Assembly (NCBI GenBank): GCA_904420005.1
Contig: CAJFTT010000058.1
Location: forward strand, 1-36,727
Source: Candidatus Tabaqchalia intestinavium
GTDB lineage: Bacteria > Bacillota > Clostridia > Oscillospirales > CAJFTT01
Reading direction: 5' to 3'
DNA length: 36,727 bases
The notes beneath the pieces are model-generated. The model ran no database searches. It worked only from the letters and a program-made list of their open reading frames with translations, and was not told the origin of the DNA. Shown here piece by piece: positions 7,757-16,353 of this stretch. The first letter of the stretch is position 1, and each line of letters begins with the position of its first letter. A program made the translations under genes and the position numbers.

Positions 7757-8036
7757 GGCGCGGCAAGGGTGAAGAGAAGGCGCGCGGCAGCGCCGCTTTG
7801 CGGAGGGAAGCAGGGAGAAAAAGAGAATGAAATTTGATGTAACGTGGAGGAAACAGTCAATTCGTATTTTATGCAATTATGAATTTGACCTTGACAAATG
7901 GAAGAAAATCAGGCATGATTAATGCGTGTTAAGCAACCAAATGGTAGCATTAAAACGGAGGCGTTTCGCCCCGGCCCAGCTGGCCCGGCGGGTGCGAGGC
8001 GTCGATGAAATTTTGCTGACGTTTGGAAGCCAAATA
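7757..8036. other. intergenic region with a possible extra promoter
   Basis: No gene is supported. TTGACA (7891-7896) with CATGAT 17 bp later could be a second, upstream promoter reading toward the XRE gene. Short open frames in between lack ribosome sites. Confidence 0.4.
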
Positions 8037-8066
8037 TTGACAAAAAATAAAAGAAAATGGTATACT
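8037..8066 (+). promoter_or_regulatory. sigma-A promoter of the XRE gene
   Basis: TTGACA (8037-8042) and TATACT (8061-8066) are separated by 18 bp. The start near 8073 leaves a leader of about 140 nt. In that leader CCAGCTGTC (about 8087) can pair with GACAGCTTGG (about 8130) with one bulge. Confidence 0.75.
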
Positions 8067-8214
8067 ATTGAGCGCTGGGAACAGTCCAGCTGTCATGGGC
8101 CGACCAAACAGAGAAAACCGGGACGCCGACAGCTTGGAAAATGAAGGCAAGTTGCGCTCTGAAATGCGAAAATTGTCGATATTATGCATAATTTACCGCC
8201 GGGAGCGAGCCATC

Positions 8215-8553
8215 ATGATTCACAACCGATTGTCCCAGTTGCTGCAACAAAAAAACATGACCGCAGAGGCCCTGTCCATCGCGCTGCATTTCCCGCCGGC
8301 CATGGTGCAACAATGGCTGGAAGGAAGCAAAGTACCCACGCTGGATCAGCTGGTCCGTTTGTGTGATTTTCTGGAAGTGTCTGCCGATTATCTTCTTGGC
8401 CGGGAGGAGTTGACTTCTCCGCTGTTCCGGCTCAGCGCCGGATACCGGCGAAATTGCGTGATTCTGATTTCTGAGAATGGAGAATGGCAGGAGTGGCGGC
8501 TGCCAAAAGAGCGGATACAGGAGCTGCGCCGGCGCCTGGCTGCGCGGTCCTGA
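8215..8553 (+). CDS. XRE-family (Cro/CI-type) regulator
   Basis: This 112-aa protein has an N-terminal HTH_3 domain (residues about 3-65: RLSQLLQQKNMTAEALSIAL, then VPTLDQLVRLCDFLEVSADYLLGRE), the classic five-helix lambda-repressor-like fold with the SADYLLGR ending. The remaining ~45 residues are polar and basic with no recognised domain. ATG 8215 follows GGGAGCG. An in-frame TTG at 8068 would add 49 residues but lies at the transcription start and has no ribosome site, so it was rejected. The gene has its own promoter with a long leader and its own terminator. Target genes are unknown; the neighbours are sporulation genes. Confidence 0.88.
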   Translation: MIHNRLSQLLQQKNMTAEALSIALHFPPAMVQQWLEGSKVPTLDQLVRLCDFLEVSADYLLGREELTSPLFRLSAGYRRNCVILISENGEWQEWRLPKERIQELRRRLAARS

Positions 8554-8588
8554 AGCGGTAGAGCGCAGGCGAGAATTGAAAGAGACGC

Positions 8589-8616
8589 AAAGTCCGGGGA
8601 CGGCCCCGGACTTTTT
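8589..8616 (+). terminator. intrinsic terminator after the XRE gene
   Basis: The stem AAGTCCGGGG / CCCCGGACTT with an ACGG loop is followed by TTTC and lies about 35 bp after the stop. Confidence 0.88.
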
Positions 8617-8691
8617 CGTTCACCGGCCGTGCCTGTCGCCGCATACAATAAACCAGAGCGCCAAATCATCGGAGCGGAAGGAGGGCGCGCC

Positions 8692-8943
8692 GTGGAGCGG
8701 GAAAAGCCGTCTGCCGCCCTGCAGCGAATGCTGCGCGCGGCGTTGCGTGAAAATCTGCGGGAAATGGAACGAAAAATTTCCGCCCAATGTGGTCAGATGG
8801 CCGGCCGCTGGGCGCGGGCACAGATGGAGACGCAGCTGCGGGAAGCGTTGCGCCGGCAGCTATTGACGCGGCTGCGCGGGCGTTCTGATCCGAAGAGGCC
8901 GCCGGAACGGGAAACGGGCCGCCCGCCGGAGCGATGCGGTTGA
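8692..8943 (+). CDS. hypothetical arginine-rich small protein
   Basis: This would be an 83-aa protein of unknown function. It is very basic (many Arg), with a long probable amphipathic helix (residues about 7-63: QRMLRAALRENLREMERKI, then RWARAQMETQLREALRRQLL) and a Pro/Arg/Glu-rich tail. The GTG start at 8692 is supported by a strong AAGGAGGG six bases upstream; upstream codons in the same frame lack one. It sits between the XRE terminator and spoVT, with no recognisable promoter. GC-rich DNA readily creates Arg-rich open frames, so the gene is plausible rather than proven. Confidence 0.5.
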   Translation: MEREKPSAALQRMLRAALRENLREMERKISAQCGQMAGRWARAQMETQLREALRRQLLTRLRGRSDPKRPPERETGRPPERCG

Positions 8944-9147
8944 ATAGCGCGCCGGATCTGGATTTTTGTTTTTGCCATGTGCGCGGCTATACGCCGGTCA
9001 GCCGCGGGCCTGCGTTCCGGCCGGTGGCGCAAACAGGCAACTTCGCGCCTGGCCGGCGCGCCGCGGGAGACGCGCAGCCGGGTGCAAAACTGCATTGCCA
9101 GCTTGCTGCAACCTTTCCACATTCGAACAAATTTTCCTTTTCGAGGC

Positions 9148-9176
9148 GAATATTTTCTTTGCCCCGGCAAACACTA
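9148..9176 (+). promoter_or_regulatory. sigma-G-like promoter of spoVT
   Basis: GAATA (9148-9152) fits the sigma-G -35 consensus GMATR. AACACTA (9170-9176), 17 bp on, matches five of seven positions of the -10 CATNMTA. The start near 9183 is 34 bp before the ATG. spoVT is known to be sigma-G dependent in Bacillus, which supports the call. Confidence 0.5.
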
Positions 9177-9216
9177 AAACTGCAAATCATCGCATCGAAA
9201 AGGAGTTAATTATAGA

Positions 9217-9759
9217 ATGAAAGCAACAGGGATTGTGAGACGGATCGACGACCTGGGGAGAGTGGTGATCCCCAAGGAAATTCGCCGCACCATGCGCATC
9301 CGCGAAGGGGATCCGCTGGAGATTTACACCGACAGCGAGGGCGAGGTCATTTTCAAGAAATATTCCCCCATTGGGGAAATGTCGCATTTCGCGGTGCAAT
9401 ACGCGGAGGTGCTGCACCGCACTTGCGGGTTCCCCGCCGCAGTGAGCGACCGGGATCATATCGTCGCAGTCAGCGGCGTGTCCAAAAAAGATGTGCTCGA
9501 CCGTCGGGTTTCCGACGATCTGGAGGCGCTGATGGAGAAGCGGCAGACGTATCTTTGCCAGAAAGCGGACGGAAATTCGCTCACGGCGAGTCCCGGCTTC
9601 GAGCGGGCGCTCGCCGTGGCCGTGCCGATCCTCTCGGCCGGGGATGTGACGGGGTGCGTGATGCTGTTTCTGCCGGAGACCATGCAGATGCCGGGCGACA
9701 CGGAGCTCAAGCTCGCCCAGGCGGCTGCTTCGTTCCTCGGCAAACAGATGGAGGAATGA
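9217..9759 (+). CDS. spoVT: stage V sporulation protein T
   Basis: This 180-aa protein (B. subtilis SpoVT is 178 aa) is a transcription factor that tunes late forespore gene expression. Residues 1-50 are the AbrB-like swapped-hairpin DNA-binding domain, with MKATGIVRRIDDLGRVVIPK and EIYTDSEGEVIFKKY. Residues about 60-178 form a GAF-like domain, ending in a helix (ELKLAQAAASFLGKQMEE). ATG 9217 follows AAGGAG. Upstream lies a sigma-G-like promoter. Downstream, the rimP promoter starts a separate unit. The assignment is secure; it marks the host as an endospore former. Confidence 0.96.
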   Translation: MKATGIVRRIDDLGRVVIPKEIRRTMRIREGDPLEIYTDSEGEVIFKKYSPIGEMSHFAVQYAEVLHRTCGFPAAVSDRDHIVAVSGVSKKDVLDRRVSDDLEALMEKRQTYLCQKADGNSLTASPGFERALAVAVPILSAGDVTGCVMLFLPETMQMPGDTELKLAQAAASFLGKQMEE

Positions 9760-9811
9760 GCAGCCGGGCGGCGCAGCACCGCTAGCGGGGACAACTTTTT
9801 TGCAAAAGGGC

Positions 9812-9840
9812 TTGCAAATTGTCTCCCGGTGTGCTATGCT
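9812..9840 (+). promoter_or_regulatory. sigma-A promoter of the rimP-nusA-infB operon
   Basis: TTGCAA (9812-9817) and TATGCT (9835-9840) have 17-bp spacing. The start near 9847 precedes a ~95-nt leader that contains a stable hairpin. Confidence 0.8.
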
Positions 9841-9865
9841 ATGAAAAGTAAAAGGATAGACTTGA

Positions 9866-9897
9866 CAGTAAAGAGTGGGGCGACCCGCTCTTTACTG
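9866..9897 (+). promoter_or_regulatory. rimP leader hairpin
   Basis: CAGTAAAGAGTGGG pairs with CCCGCTCTTTACTG around a GCGA (GNRA) tetraloop, giving a 14-bp stem with one T-G wobble. No T-run follows, so it does not look like a plain terminator. Its place about 20 nt into the leader suggests mRNA stability or regulatory function; this is inference. Confidence 0.55.
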
Positions 9898-9941
9898 CTT
9901 GTAACGGCACTTTTGGCCGGGAAGAAAAGGAGAGAGCGCGT

Positions 9942-10409
9942 TTGGCGGCGAAACAATCCATCGCCTCCCGGGCGCAGGCGCTGGCGGAGCCGGTGGCGCA
10001 GCGGCTGGGCCTTGCGATCTGGGAGACGGAATATGTCAAGGAGGGCGCGTCGTACTTCCTGCGGTATTATATCGACCGGGAAGGCGGCGTGACGATCGAC
10101 GACTGCGAAGCCTTTTCGCGGGAGATTGACCCGCTGCTTGACGAGGCGGATTTCATACAGGAGTCCTATTATCTGGAGGTTTCCTCTCCGGGCGTTGAGC
10201 GCAGGCTGAGCACGCCGGCGCATTTTGCCGCCTGCCAGGGGCAGATGGTGCGCGTCCGGCTCATCCGCGCGCAGGACGGGCGGAAAGAATGGATCGGCCG
10301 GCTGCAGGGATATGCCGACGGCTGGATCACGCTGGAGACGGACGAGGGCAGCCGGCAGTTTGAGCAGTCCGCCGCCGCGTGGGTACGGGTTTATGACGAC
10401 ACGCTGTGA
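9942..10409 (+). CDS. rimP: ribosome maturation factor RimP
   Basis: This 155-aa protein (family about 150 aa) is needed for 30S subunit assembly. The N-terminal domain contains YFLRYYIDREGGVTIDDCEAFSREIDPLLDEADFI and the conserved YYLEVSSPGVERRL motif (residues about 80-93). The C-terminal ~65 residues form the SH3-like domain. It starts at TTG 9942, with AAAGGAG 9 nt upstream. It is the first gene of the nusA-infB operon, preceded by a strong promoter and a leader hairpin. The rimP-nusA pairing is standard in bacteria. Confidence 0.95.
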   Translation: MAAKQSIASRAQALAEPVAQRLGLAIWETEYVKEGASYFLRYYIDREGGVTIDDCEAFSREIDPLLDEADFIQESYYLEVSSPGVERRLSTPAHFAACQGQMVRVRLIRAQDGRKEWIGRLQGYADGWITLETDEGSRQFEQSAAAWVRVYDDTL

Positions 10410-10469
10410 AGCGTGCGCAGGAGCAGCGCGGGTCGGCCCGCGCAATCATGATACGGAGGGATTAGAAAA

Positions 10470-11510
10470 ATGAATGCAGAATTTTTTGAGGCGTTGGGGC
10501 AGCTCTGCCGCGAGAAGGAGATCCCCATGGATTACATGATCGAGAAGATCGAAAACGCCATTCACAACGCGCTCAAGCGCGACTATGAGGTGGGGGACAA
10601 CGGCATCGTGGAGATCGATCCCGAGACGCTCAAATTTCGCGTCGCCATCCGCAAAGAGGTCGTCGAAACGGTCGAGGATCCCGCCACGCAGATCAGCCTG
10701 ACCGCCGCGCAGAATATCCGCCGCTCGGCCCAGGTGGGGGAATTCATCGAGCAGGAAGTCGCGACGAAGGAATTCGGCCGCATCGCGGCGCAGACGGCCA
10801 AGCACGTGATCCGGCAGGGGATCCGCGAGGCGGAGCGCAGCCAGCTGCTGAGCATGTTCCAGAGCCAGGAGCATGAGCTGATCACGGCGCTGGTGCAGAA
10901 AATCGACCCCCGCACCGGTAACGCTACGCTGGAAATCGGTCGCTCGGGCGAGGTGATGCTGCCGGCGTCGGAGCAGGTGCCGGGCGAAGTGCTGCATGAA
11001 AATGATCATATCAAGGTATATGTCGTGGAAGTGCGCGCGACGGAGAAAGGGCCCCGCGCGATCATTTCCCGCACGCATCCGGGCCTGGTCAAGCGCCTGT
11101 TTGAGCTGGAGGTGCCGGAGATTTACGAGGGTGTGGTCGAGGTCAAGTCCGTCAGCCGCGAGGCCGGCGCGCGCACCAAGATCGCCGTCTGGTCGAATAA
11201 TCCCAACGTCGATGCGCAGGGTTCGTGCATCGGGCCGAAAGGCGTGCGCGTCAACAAGATCGTCGAGGAGCTCGGCGGCGAGAAGATCGACATCATCAAC
11301 TGGAGCGAGGATCCCAAAGTTTATATCGCGCAGGCGCTCGCGCCCGCGCAGGTGCTGGATGTGGAGATCCTCGACGAGGAACGCTGCTGCCGCGCGACCG
11401 TGCCGGATAACCAGCTTTCCCTCGCCATCGGCAAGGATGGACAGAACGTTCGCCTCGCCGCGCGCCTGACAGGCTGGAAGATCGATATCCGCTCTCAGTC
11501 GCAGGCCTGA
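10470..11510 (+). CDS. nusA: transcription termination/antitermination protein NusA
   Basis: This 346-aa protein is the short Firmicutes form without the C-terminal acidic repeats of E. coli. The N-terminal RNA-polymerase-binding domain covers about residues 1-125, and the S1 domain about 135-200 (EVMLPASEQVPGEVLHENDHIKVYV). Two KH domains follow, with IGPKGVRVNKIVEELGGEKID near residue 250 and IGKDGQNVRLAARLTGWKID near 325. It binds elongating RNA polymerase and nascent RNA and affects pausing and termination. ATG 10470 follows GGAGG, 60 bp after rimP. The first residues MNAEFFEALGQLCREKEIP are typical of the family. Confidence 0.97.
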   Translation: MNAEFFEALGQLCREKEIPMDYMIEKIENAIHNALKRDYEVGDNGIVEIDPETLKFRVAIRKEVVETVEDPATQISLTAAQNIRRSAQVGEFIEQEVATKEFGRIAAQTAKHVIRQGIREAERSQLLSMFQSQEHELITALVQKIDPRTGNATLEIGRSGEVMLPASEQVPGEVLHENDHIKVYVVEVRATEKGPRAIISRTHPGLVKRLFELEVPEIYEGVVEVKSVSREAGARTKIAVWSNNPNVDAQGSCIGPKGVRVNKIVEELGGEKIDIINWSEDPKVYIAQALAPAQVLDVEILDEERCCRATVPDNQLSLAIGKDGQNVRLAARLTGWKIDIRSQSQA

Positions 11511-11550
11511 GACTGCGCCTGAAGCGGGAGAAGAAAGGAAGGGTGGCTGG

Positions 11551-11820
11551 ATGCAAACCAAACGCACGCCCATGCGCATGTGCCTGGGCTGCTCGGAGAT
11601 GAAACCGAAGAAAGAGCTGGTGCGCATCGTGCGCTCGGCAGAGGGGGAAGTTTCCGTGGATCTTACGGGGAAGAAACCCGGTCGTGGCGCATATCTATGT
11701 TATGACCCGGCCTGCCTGCAGAAGGCGCGGCGTTCCCGCCGGCTGGAGCGGGCGTTCGGGGCCGCCATTTCCGATGCGGTATATGCATCGCTGGAGGAGG
11801 CGCTGCACAAGGATGCGTGA
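11551..11820 (+). CDS. rnpM: RNase P modulator RnpM (YlxR)
   Basis: This 89-aa protein of the YlxR family has the characteristic RMCLGCSEMKPKKELVRIVR segment and the GRGAYLCYDPACLQKA motif with paired cysteines. In Bacillus, YlxR/RnpM was shown to bind RNase P RNA and modulate its activity. It starts at ATG 11551 after GGAAGGGTGG. Its stop overlaps the start of ylxQ in ATGCGTGA, so the two are translationally coupled. The location between nusA and ylxQ is canonical. Confidence 0.93.
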   Translation: MQTKRTPMRMCLGCSEMKPKKELVRIVRSAEGEVSVDLTGKKPGRGAYLCYDPACLQKARRSRRLERAFGAAISDAVYASLEEALHKDA

Positions 11821-12139
11821 ACGATTTCTCAGCAATCTGGGCCTCGCGCGCCGTGCGGGAAATGTGGCGTTCGGCTTTGATGCCTGTGCCCGGGCGGTGC
11901 AGGCGGGAGAGGCGAGCTGCGTGTTTTGCTCAGCGGACGCGGCGGAGAACACCAGAAAACGCATGGAGCGCATTTGCGCTGGACAGGGCGCCGAAATGCT
12001 GTACATCCCGTTCAGCTTGCAGGAGATCGGGCGTGCGACCGGCCGGAAAGATACCGCGCTGTTTGTCGTGACGGATCAGGGGCTGATGGAACTTTTGAAG
12101 CGGTCTTTGGAGGATCGGAATGGAGGAAATGCCGAATGA
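11813..12139 (+). CDS. L7Ae-family ribosomal protein YlxQ
   Basis: This 108-aa protein of the L7Ae/L30e/S12e family contains [21 protein letters not shown] near its N-terminus, the RNA-binding pattern that recognises kink-turns. ATG 11813 overlaps the rnpM stop, and its own stop overlaps the infB ATG (ATGA), showing tight coupling. YlxQ orthologues in Firmicutes sit at this exact position and have been reported as kink-turn binders; the physiological role is poorly defined. An open frame continues upstream to 11684 but lies within rnpM in another frame and was not used. Confidence 0.9.
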   Translation: MRERFLSNLGLARRAGNVAFGFDACARAVQAGEASCVFCSADAAENTRKRMERICAGQGAEMLYIPFSLQEIGRATGRKDTALFVVTDQGLMELLKRSLEDRNGGNAE

Positions 12140-14910
12140 ATAAATACAAAGTAGGGGATCTCGCGAAGGACTTCGGAATGACGGGAAAGGATGTCATCGC
12201 GCTGTTGCAGGAGCGGTTTGACACGCCTTATAAAACCGTCACGGCGTTGTCGGAGGAGGAGCAGAATTTCGTGCTGGAAGCGCTGACCCAGCGCAGCAGC
12301 GTGGAGAATCTGGACGCTTACTTTGCGATGCAGGCTAAGGCGCCTTCCATGGAGAAGCTCGCGAAAAAGGAGAAAAAGTCGGCGGAGAAGCCGCAGGAAA
12401 AACCTGCCGAGGAGAAAAAACCGGTGGAGGAGAAAAAGCCGGTAGAGGAGCAAAAGGCCCCGGCGGCGCAGCCCGCCGCGCAGGAAACGCCGGCTGCGGC
12501 GCCCGCATCTGCGGCGGCAGCCCCGGCCGAGCGTCCGGCGCCGCAGACCGCCCCGGCAGCGCAGACTGCGCCGGTTGCCCAGACCCGCCCGGCCCAGCAG
12601 GAAAAAGCAGCGCAGCAGCCTGCGCCGGCACGTCCGGCCCAGCAGCCGGCGCAGGGACAGAATCCGCGCCCGGCGCAGCCGCACAACGCGCGGCCCGGGC
12701 AGGCCCGTCCGCAGCCGCAGCCGGCGCCGCAGAACCAGCGCCCGGTCCAGCCCGCCTCGCAGAATCCGCGCCCGGCCCAGCAAAATCAGCGGCCCGCGCA
12801 GCCGCGTCCTGCACAGCAGCAGCGTCCGACGCAGCCGCGTCCCGCGCCCGGTACGGTGCATCCCGGCGCGGTGCAGCCCAAGCCGATTGAGAAGAAAAAA
12901 GGCCCTGCGCAACAGGGGCCCACGCGGGTCATCGACCGCACGCAGGTGCGGCATGTCGATACACGCGGCGTGCAGGTGGATCTCTCCAAATATGACGAGC
13001 GGATCGACCGGCTGGTGCCCGACCGCGCTGAGAAGTTCGGCCAGGGCAAGCAGAAGATCAAGCAGAAATCGCGCGATCAGCGCCCGCCTTATTCCCACAA
13101 GCGGGAGAGCGAGGCCGACAAGCTCAAGCGCCTCGCGCTCGAGAAGGCCAGAAAGCAGCAGCTCAAGGTGCTCATTCCGGATGAGATCACCGTCAGCGAG
13201 CTGGCCAGCCGCCTGAAGGTTACCGCGGCGCAGGTCATCAAAAAGCTCATGGCGCTCGGCGTGATGGCGACGGTCAACGAGACGGTCGATTTCGACACGG
13301 CGTCGCTGGTGGCGATGGAGCTGGGCGCGAAGGTCGAGAAGGAAGTCATCGTGACGCTGGAGGAACGCCTCATCGACGTCAAGGAGGACGAGGATGAGAA
13401 CAAGGTGCCCCGTCCGCCGGTTGTGGTCGTTATGGGACACGTCGACCACGGCAAGACCTCTCTGCTCGATGCCATTCGGCATTCTGATGTCGTTTCCGGC
13501 GAGGCCGGCGGTATCACGCAGCATATCGGTGCTTACCGCGTCAATATTAACGACCGGGATATCACTTTCCTCGACACGCCGGGCCACGCGGCCTTCACCT
13601 CGATGCGCGCCCGCGGCGCGCAGGTGACGGACATCGCCATCCTGGTCGTTGCCGCCGACGACGGCATCATGCCGCAGACCATCGAAGCCATCAATCACGC
13701 CAAGGCGGCGGAGGTTTCCATCATCGTCGCCATCAATAAGATCGACAAGCCCGGCGCCAATCCCGACAAGGTCAAGCAGGAGCTGACCGAATACGGCCTC
13801 GTGCCGGAGGAATGGGGCGGCGACGTCATCTGCGTGCCGGTTTCCGCCGTGCAGAGAACGAACATCGACCAGCTGCTGGAAATGGTGCTGCTGACCGCGG
13901 ATATGCGCGACCTGAAGGCCAACCCCAACCGCGCGGCGTCCGGCACCGTCATCGAGGCGCGCCTCGACAAGGGCCGCGGCCCGGTGGCGACGATGCTTGT
14001 GCAGAATGGAACGCTGCATGAAGGGGATATTATTATTGCGGGGACGACCGTCGGCCGCGTGCGCGCCATGACGGACGACCGCGGGCGCAAAGTCAAGGAT
14101 GCCGGTCCCTCGATGCCGGTGGAGATCATCGGCCTTTCCGAGACGCCGGGCGCGGGCGATGTGTTCAACGCCGTCGCCGACGAGCGCATGGCGCGCGAGC
14201 TGGTCGAGGAGCGCAAGCAGAAAGAGAAAGACGCGCAGTTCGGCCGCCAGCAGAAGGTTACGCTGGATAACCTCTTCGATTCCCTGCAGGCGGGCGAGAT
14301 GAAGACGCTCAACATCATCGTCAAGGCCGACGTACAGGGTTCGGTCGAGGCGGTGCGTCAGTCGCTTGAGAAGCTGAGCAACGACGAGGTGCGCGTCAGC
14401 GTCATTCACGGCGCGGTTGGCGCGATCACGGAGTCGGACGTCATGCTCGCGCAGGCGTCGGGCGCCATTATCGTCGGCTTCAACGTCCGTCCCCAGCCTT
14501 CCGCGCAGCATAACGCGGAGCTGGCGGGCGTCGAGCTGCGGCTGTACCGCATTATCTATGACTGCATCGAGGACGTCGAGGCCGCCATCAAGGGTATGCT
14601 CGCGCCCAAGATCCGCGAGGTGCTGCTCGGCCACGCCGAAGTGCGCAACACCTTCCGCGTGCCGGGGGCCGGTATCGTCGCGGGCTGCTACGTCACCGAC
14701 GGCAAGATCGCCCGCAACGCCATGATCCGCATTGTGCGCGACGGCATCGTCATCGCGGAGGACAAGATCGCGTCCCTCAAACGCTTCAAGGACGACGCCA
14801 AGGAAGTGCTGCAGTCGTTTGAATGCGGCGTGGGCCTGGAGAAATTCAACGACATCAAGGAAGGCGACGTGATGGAAGCCTTCCAGATGGAAGAGTACAG
14901 AGAGGATTAA
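12136..14910 (+). CDS. infB: translation initiation factor IF-2
   Basis: This 924-aa protein is IF-2, the GTPase that brings initiator tRNA to the ribosome. An N-terminal IF2_N domain ([13 protein letters not shown], residues 1-50) is followed by a Pro/Gln/Ala/Arg-rich linker (about 85-265). A second IF2_N follows ([20 protein letters not shown]). The GTPase domain has GHVDHGKT at residues 434-441, then [16 protein letters not shown] and NKID. The beta-barrel and C1/C2 domains finish the protein. ATG 12136 overlaps the ylxQ stop and follows GGAGG by 9 nt; the frame is open further upstream but that part lies inside ylxQ. The linker is longer than in B. subtilis IF-2 (716 aa) and its composition explains the large antisense open frames. 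Confidence 0.97.
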   Translation: MNKYKVGDLAKDFGMTGKDVIALLQERFDTPYKTVTALSEEEQNFVLEALTQRSSVENLDAYFAMQAKAPSMEKLAKKEKKSAEKPQEKPAEEKKPVEEKKPVEEQKAPAAQPAAQETPAAAPASAAAAPAERPAPQTAPAAQTAPVAQTRPAQQEKAAQQPAPARPAQQPAQGQNPRPAQPHNARPGQARPQPQPAPQNQRPVQPASQNPRPAQQNQRPAQPRPAQQQRPTQPRPAPGTVHPGAVQPKPIEKKKGPAQQGPTRVIDRTQVRHVDTRGVQVDLSKYDERIDRLVPDRAEKFGQGKQKIKQKSRDQRPPYSHKRESEADKLKRLALEKARKQQLKVLIPDEITVSELASRLKVTAAQVIKKLMALGVMATVNETVDFDTASLVAMELGAKVEKEVIVTLEERLIDVKEDEDENKVPRPPVVVVMGHVDHGKTSLLDAIRHSDVVSGEAGGITQHIGAYRVNINDRDITFLDTPGHAAFTSMRARGAQVTDIAILVVAADDGIMPQTIEAINHAKAAEVSIIVAINKIDKPGANPDKVKQELTEYGLVPEEWGGDVICVPVSAVQRTNIDQLLEMVLLTADMRDLKANPNRAASGTVIEARLDKGRGPVATMLVQNGTLHEGDIIIAGTTVGRVRAMTDDRGRKVKDAGPSMPVEIIGLSETPGAGDVFNAVADERMARELVEERKQKEKDAQFGRQQKVTLDNLFDSLQAGEMKTLNIIVKADVQGSVEAVRQSLEKLSNDEVRVSVIHGAVGAITESDVMLAQASGAIIVGFNVRPQPSAQHNAELAGVELRLYRIIYDCIEDVEAAIKGMLAPKIREVLLGHAEVRNTFRVPGAGIVAGCYVTDGKIARNAMIRIVRDGIVIAEDKIASLKRFKDDAKEVLQSFECGVGLEKFNDIKEGDVMEAFQMEEYRED

Positions 14911-14917
14911 CGAACAA

Positions 14918-15283
14918 GTGGGAAATCATAAGATCGATCGGATCAACGAGGACATCCGGCGCGACATGACGGACATTCTCCGCTCGGTCAAGGATTACCG
15001 CGTGCAGGGACTCATCACGGTGATCCGTGTCGAGACGGCCAGCGACCTGTCGGTCGCCAAGGTCTATGTCAGCTCGATGGAGGGCGAGGAAAACACGCGC
15101 CTGGCTGTCGAAGGGCTCAAATCCGCCTCGGGCTATATCCGCTCGCAGCTGTCCCGGCGGTTGGGGCTGCGCAAGGTGCCGGAGCTGCGCTTTATAGCGG
15201 ACCACTCTGCGGAATACTCCATCACGGTGGAGAAGATGCTGCGGGAGGTCCTGCCGCCCGAAGAGGATGAGAAGCAGGAATAA
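14918..15283 (+). CDS. rbfA: 30S ribosome-binding factor RbfA
   Basis: This 121-aa protein is RbfA, a KH-type cold-shock and 16S-maturation factor. Visible family marks are RINEDIRRDMTDILRSVKDYRV at the N-terminus, VAKVYVSSM in the middle and GYIRSQLSRRLGLRKVPELRFIADHS toward the end. GTG 14918 lies 7 bp after the infB stop; its ribosome site is weak (AGAGAGG), so translation may be coupled to infB. After the stop a GC-rich hairpin (about 15291-15323, GCCGGC arms) without a good T-run separates it from the nrnA gene. Confidence 0.95.
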   Translation: MGNHKIDRINEDIRRDMTDILRSVKDYRVQGLITVIRVETASDLSVAKVYVSSMEGEENTRLAVEGLKSASGYIRSQLSRRLGLRKVPELRFIADHSAEYSITVEKMLREVLPPEEDEKQE

Positions 15284-15384
15284 ACGGAAAGGCCGGCTGC
15301 GCGGGGAAGCCTGCACGGCCGGCTCTTGCAATCATGGGCATTGCCCCGCGGCAGGGGCGGCGAAACGGAAAGGATGACAGGAAA

Positions 15385-16329
15385 ATGGAGATCACGCTGG
15401 CGCAGGCGGCGGCGCGTCTGCGGCAAATGGAGGACGTCGGCATCCTCGTTCACGAGAATCCCGACGGGGACTGCATCGGCAGCGGCTATGCGCTGCTGCT
15501 GGCGCTGCGCGCGCTGGGGAAACGGGCGCGCGTGCTGTGCTCCGACCCGATTCCGGAAAAGTTCCGGCCCTACCTGCCCGAGGAGGGAGAAGCCTTTGAG
15601 CCGGCGCATTATGTCAGCGTCGACACGGCGACGCCCGCGCTGCTGGGGAGGTACGGCGATCTGGCCGAAAAGGTGGAGGTCTGCATCGACCATCACCCCT
15701 CCAATTCCAGCTATGCCCGCGAGACGGTCGTGCAGCCGGAAGCGGCCGCCGTCTGTGAAATGATCTTTTCCCTGGTCGAGATACTGGGGGTTTCCTGCAC
15801 GCGGCCGGTCGCGACGTGCCTGTATATCGGGCTGATCACCGACACCGGCTGCTTTCAGTTCAGCAACACCACCGCCCACACCCACCGCGTCGCTGCCGCG
15901 CTCATGGAGCAGGGCGTGGATTACGCGACGCTTAATCGCCTGTTCTTCTCCACCAAGAGCCGCGCGCGCCTGCGCATTGAGAAATGCGCGTTGGAAAATC
16001 TGGAATTTTTCGAGGGGGACAAGCTCGCGATCACGGCGATCACCCTCGCGATGAAGGCGGCCGCCGGCGCGGACGACGGCGATCTCGAGGGCGTCACCCC
16101 GATCCCGCGCCAGATCGAGGGCGTGGAGATCGGCGTCACCCTGCGGGAGAAAGCGCCCGATTCGTGGCGCGTCTCGGTGCGCACCAATTCCATCATCAAT
16201 GCGGCGGAGGTCTGCGCGCAGTTCGGCGGCGGCGGGCATGTGCGCGCGGCGGGCTGCCGGATGGAAGGGCCGCTGCCGCAGGTTAAGGCTGCGTTGGTCG
16301 AGGTTTGCGCGCAGTATCTGCGGCGCTGA
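15385..16329 (+). CDS. nrnA: DHH-family nanoRNase/pAp phosphatase
   Basis: This 314-aa protein has the size of NrnA (313 aa in B. subtilis). It degrades very short RNAs and dephosphorylates pAp. Metal ligands are visible as HENPDGD (residues 23-29), SVDTA (D80) and DHH (102-104). The C-terminal DHHA1 domain has GGGGHVRAAG at 281-290. ATG 15385 lies after AAAGG and AGGA; the frame is open 51 bp further upstream without a ribosome site. rbfA-nrnA-truB is the usual order in Firmicutes, and truB follows 24 bp later. Confidence 0.95.
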   Translation: MEITLAQAAARLRQMEDVGILVHENPDGDCIGSGYALLLALRALGKRARVLCSDPIPEKFRPYLPEEGEAFEPAHYVSVDTATPALLGRYGDLAEKVEVCIDHHPSNSSYARETVVQPEAAAVCEMIFSLVEILGVSCTRPVATCLYIGLITDTGCFQFSNTTAHTHRVAAALMEQGVDYATLNRLFFSTKSRARLRIEKCALENLEFFEGDKLAITAITLAMKAAAGADDGDLEGVTPIPRQIEGVEIGVTLREKAPDSWRVSVRTNSIINAAEVCAQFGGGGHVRAAGCRMEGPLPQVKAALVEVCAQYLRR

Positions 16330-16353
16330 GCCGGCAAGCGGACAGGAGGCGTC

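Noticed and set aside
8068-8214. TTG start extending the XRE protein by 49 residues
   Set aside because: It lies at the predicted transcription start and has no ribosome site; ATG 8215 has one and begins at the HTH domain.
12076-14634. Very long minus-strand open frame opposite infB (also opposite pnp and pflB)
   Set aside because: These are shadows of GC-rich coding sequence; the plus-strand genes are certain.
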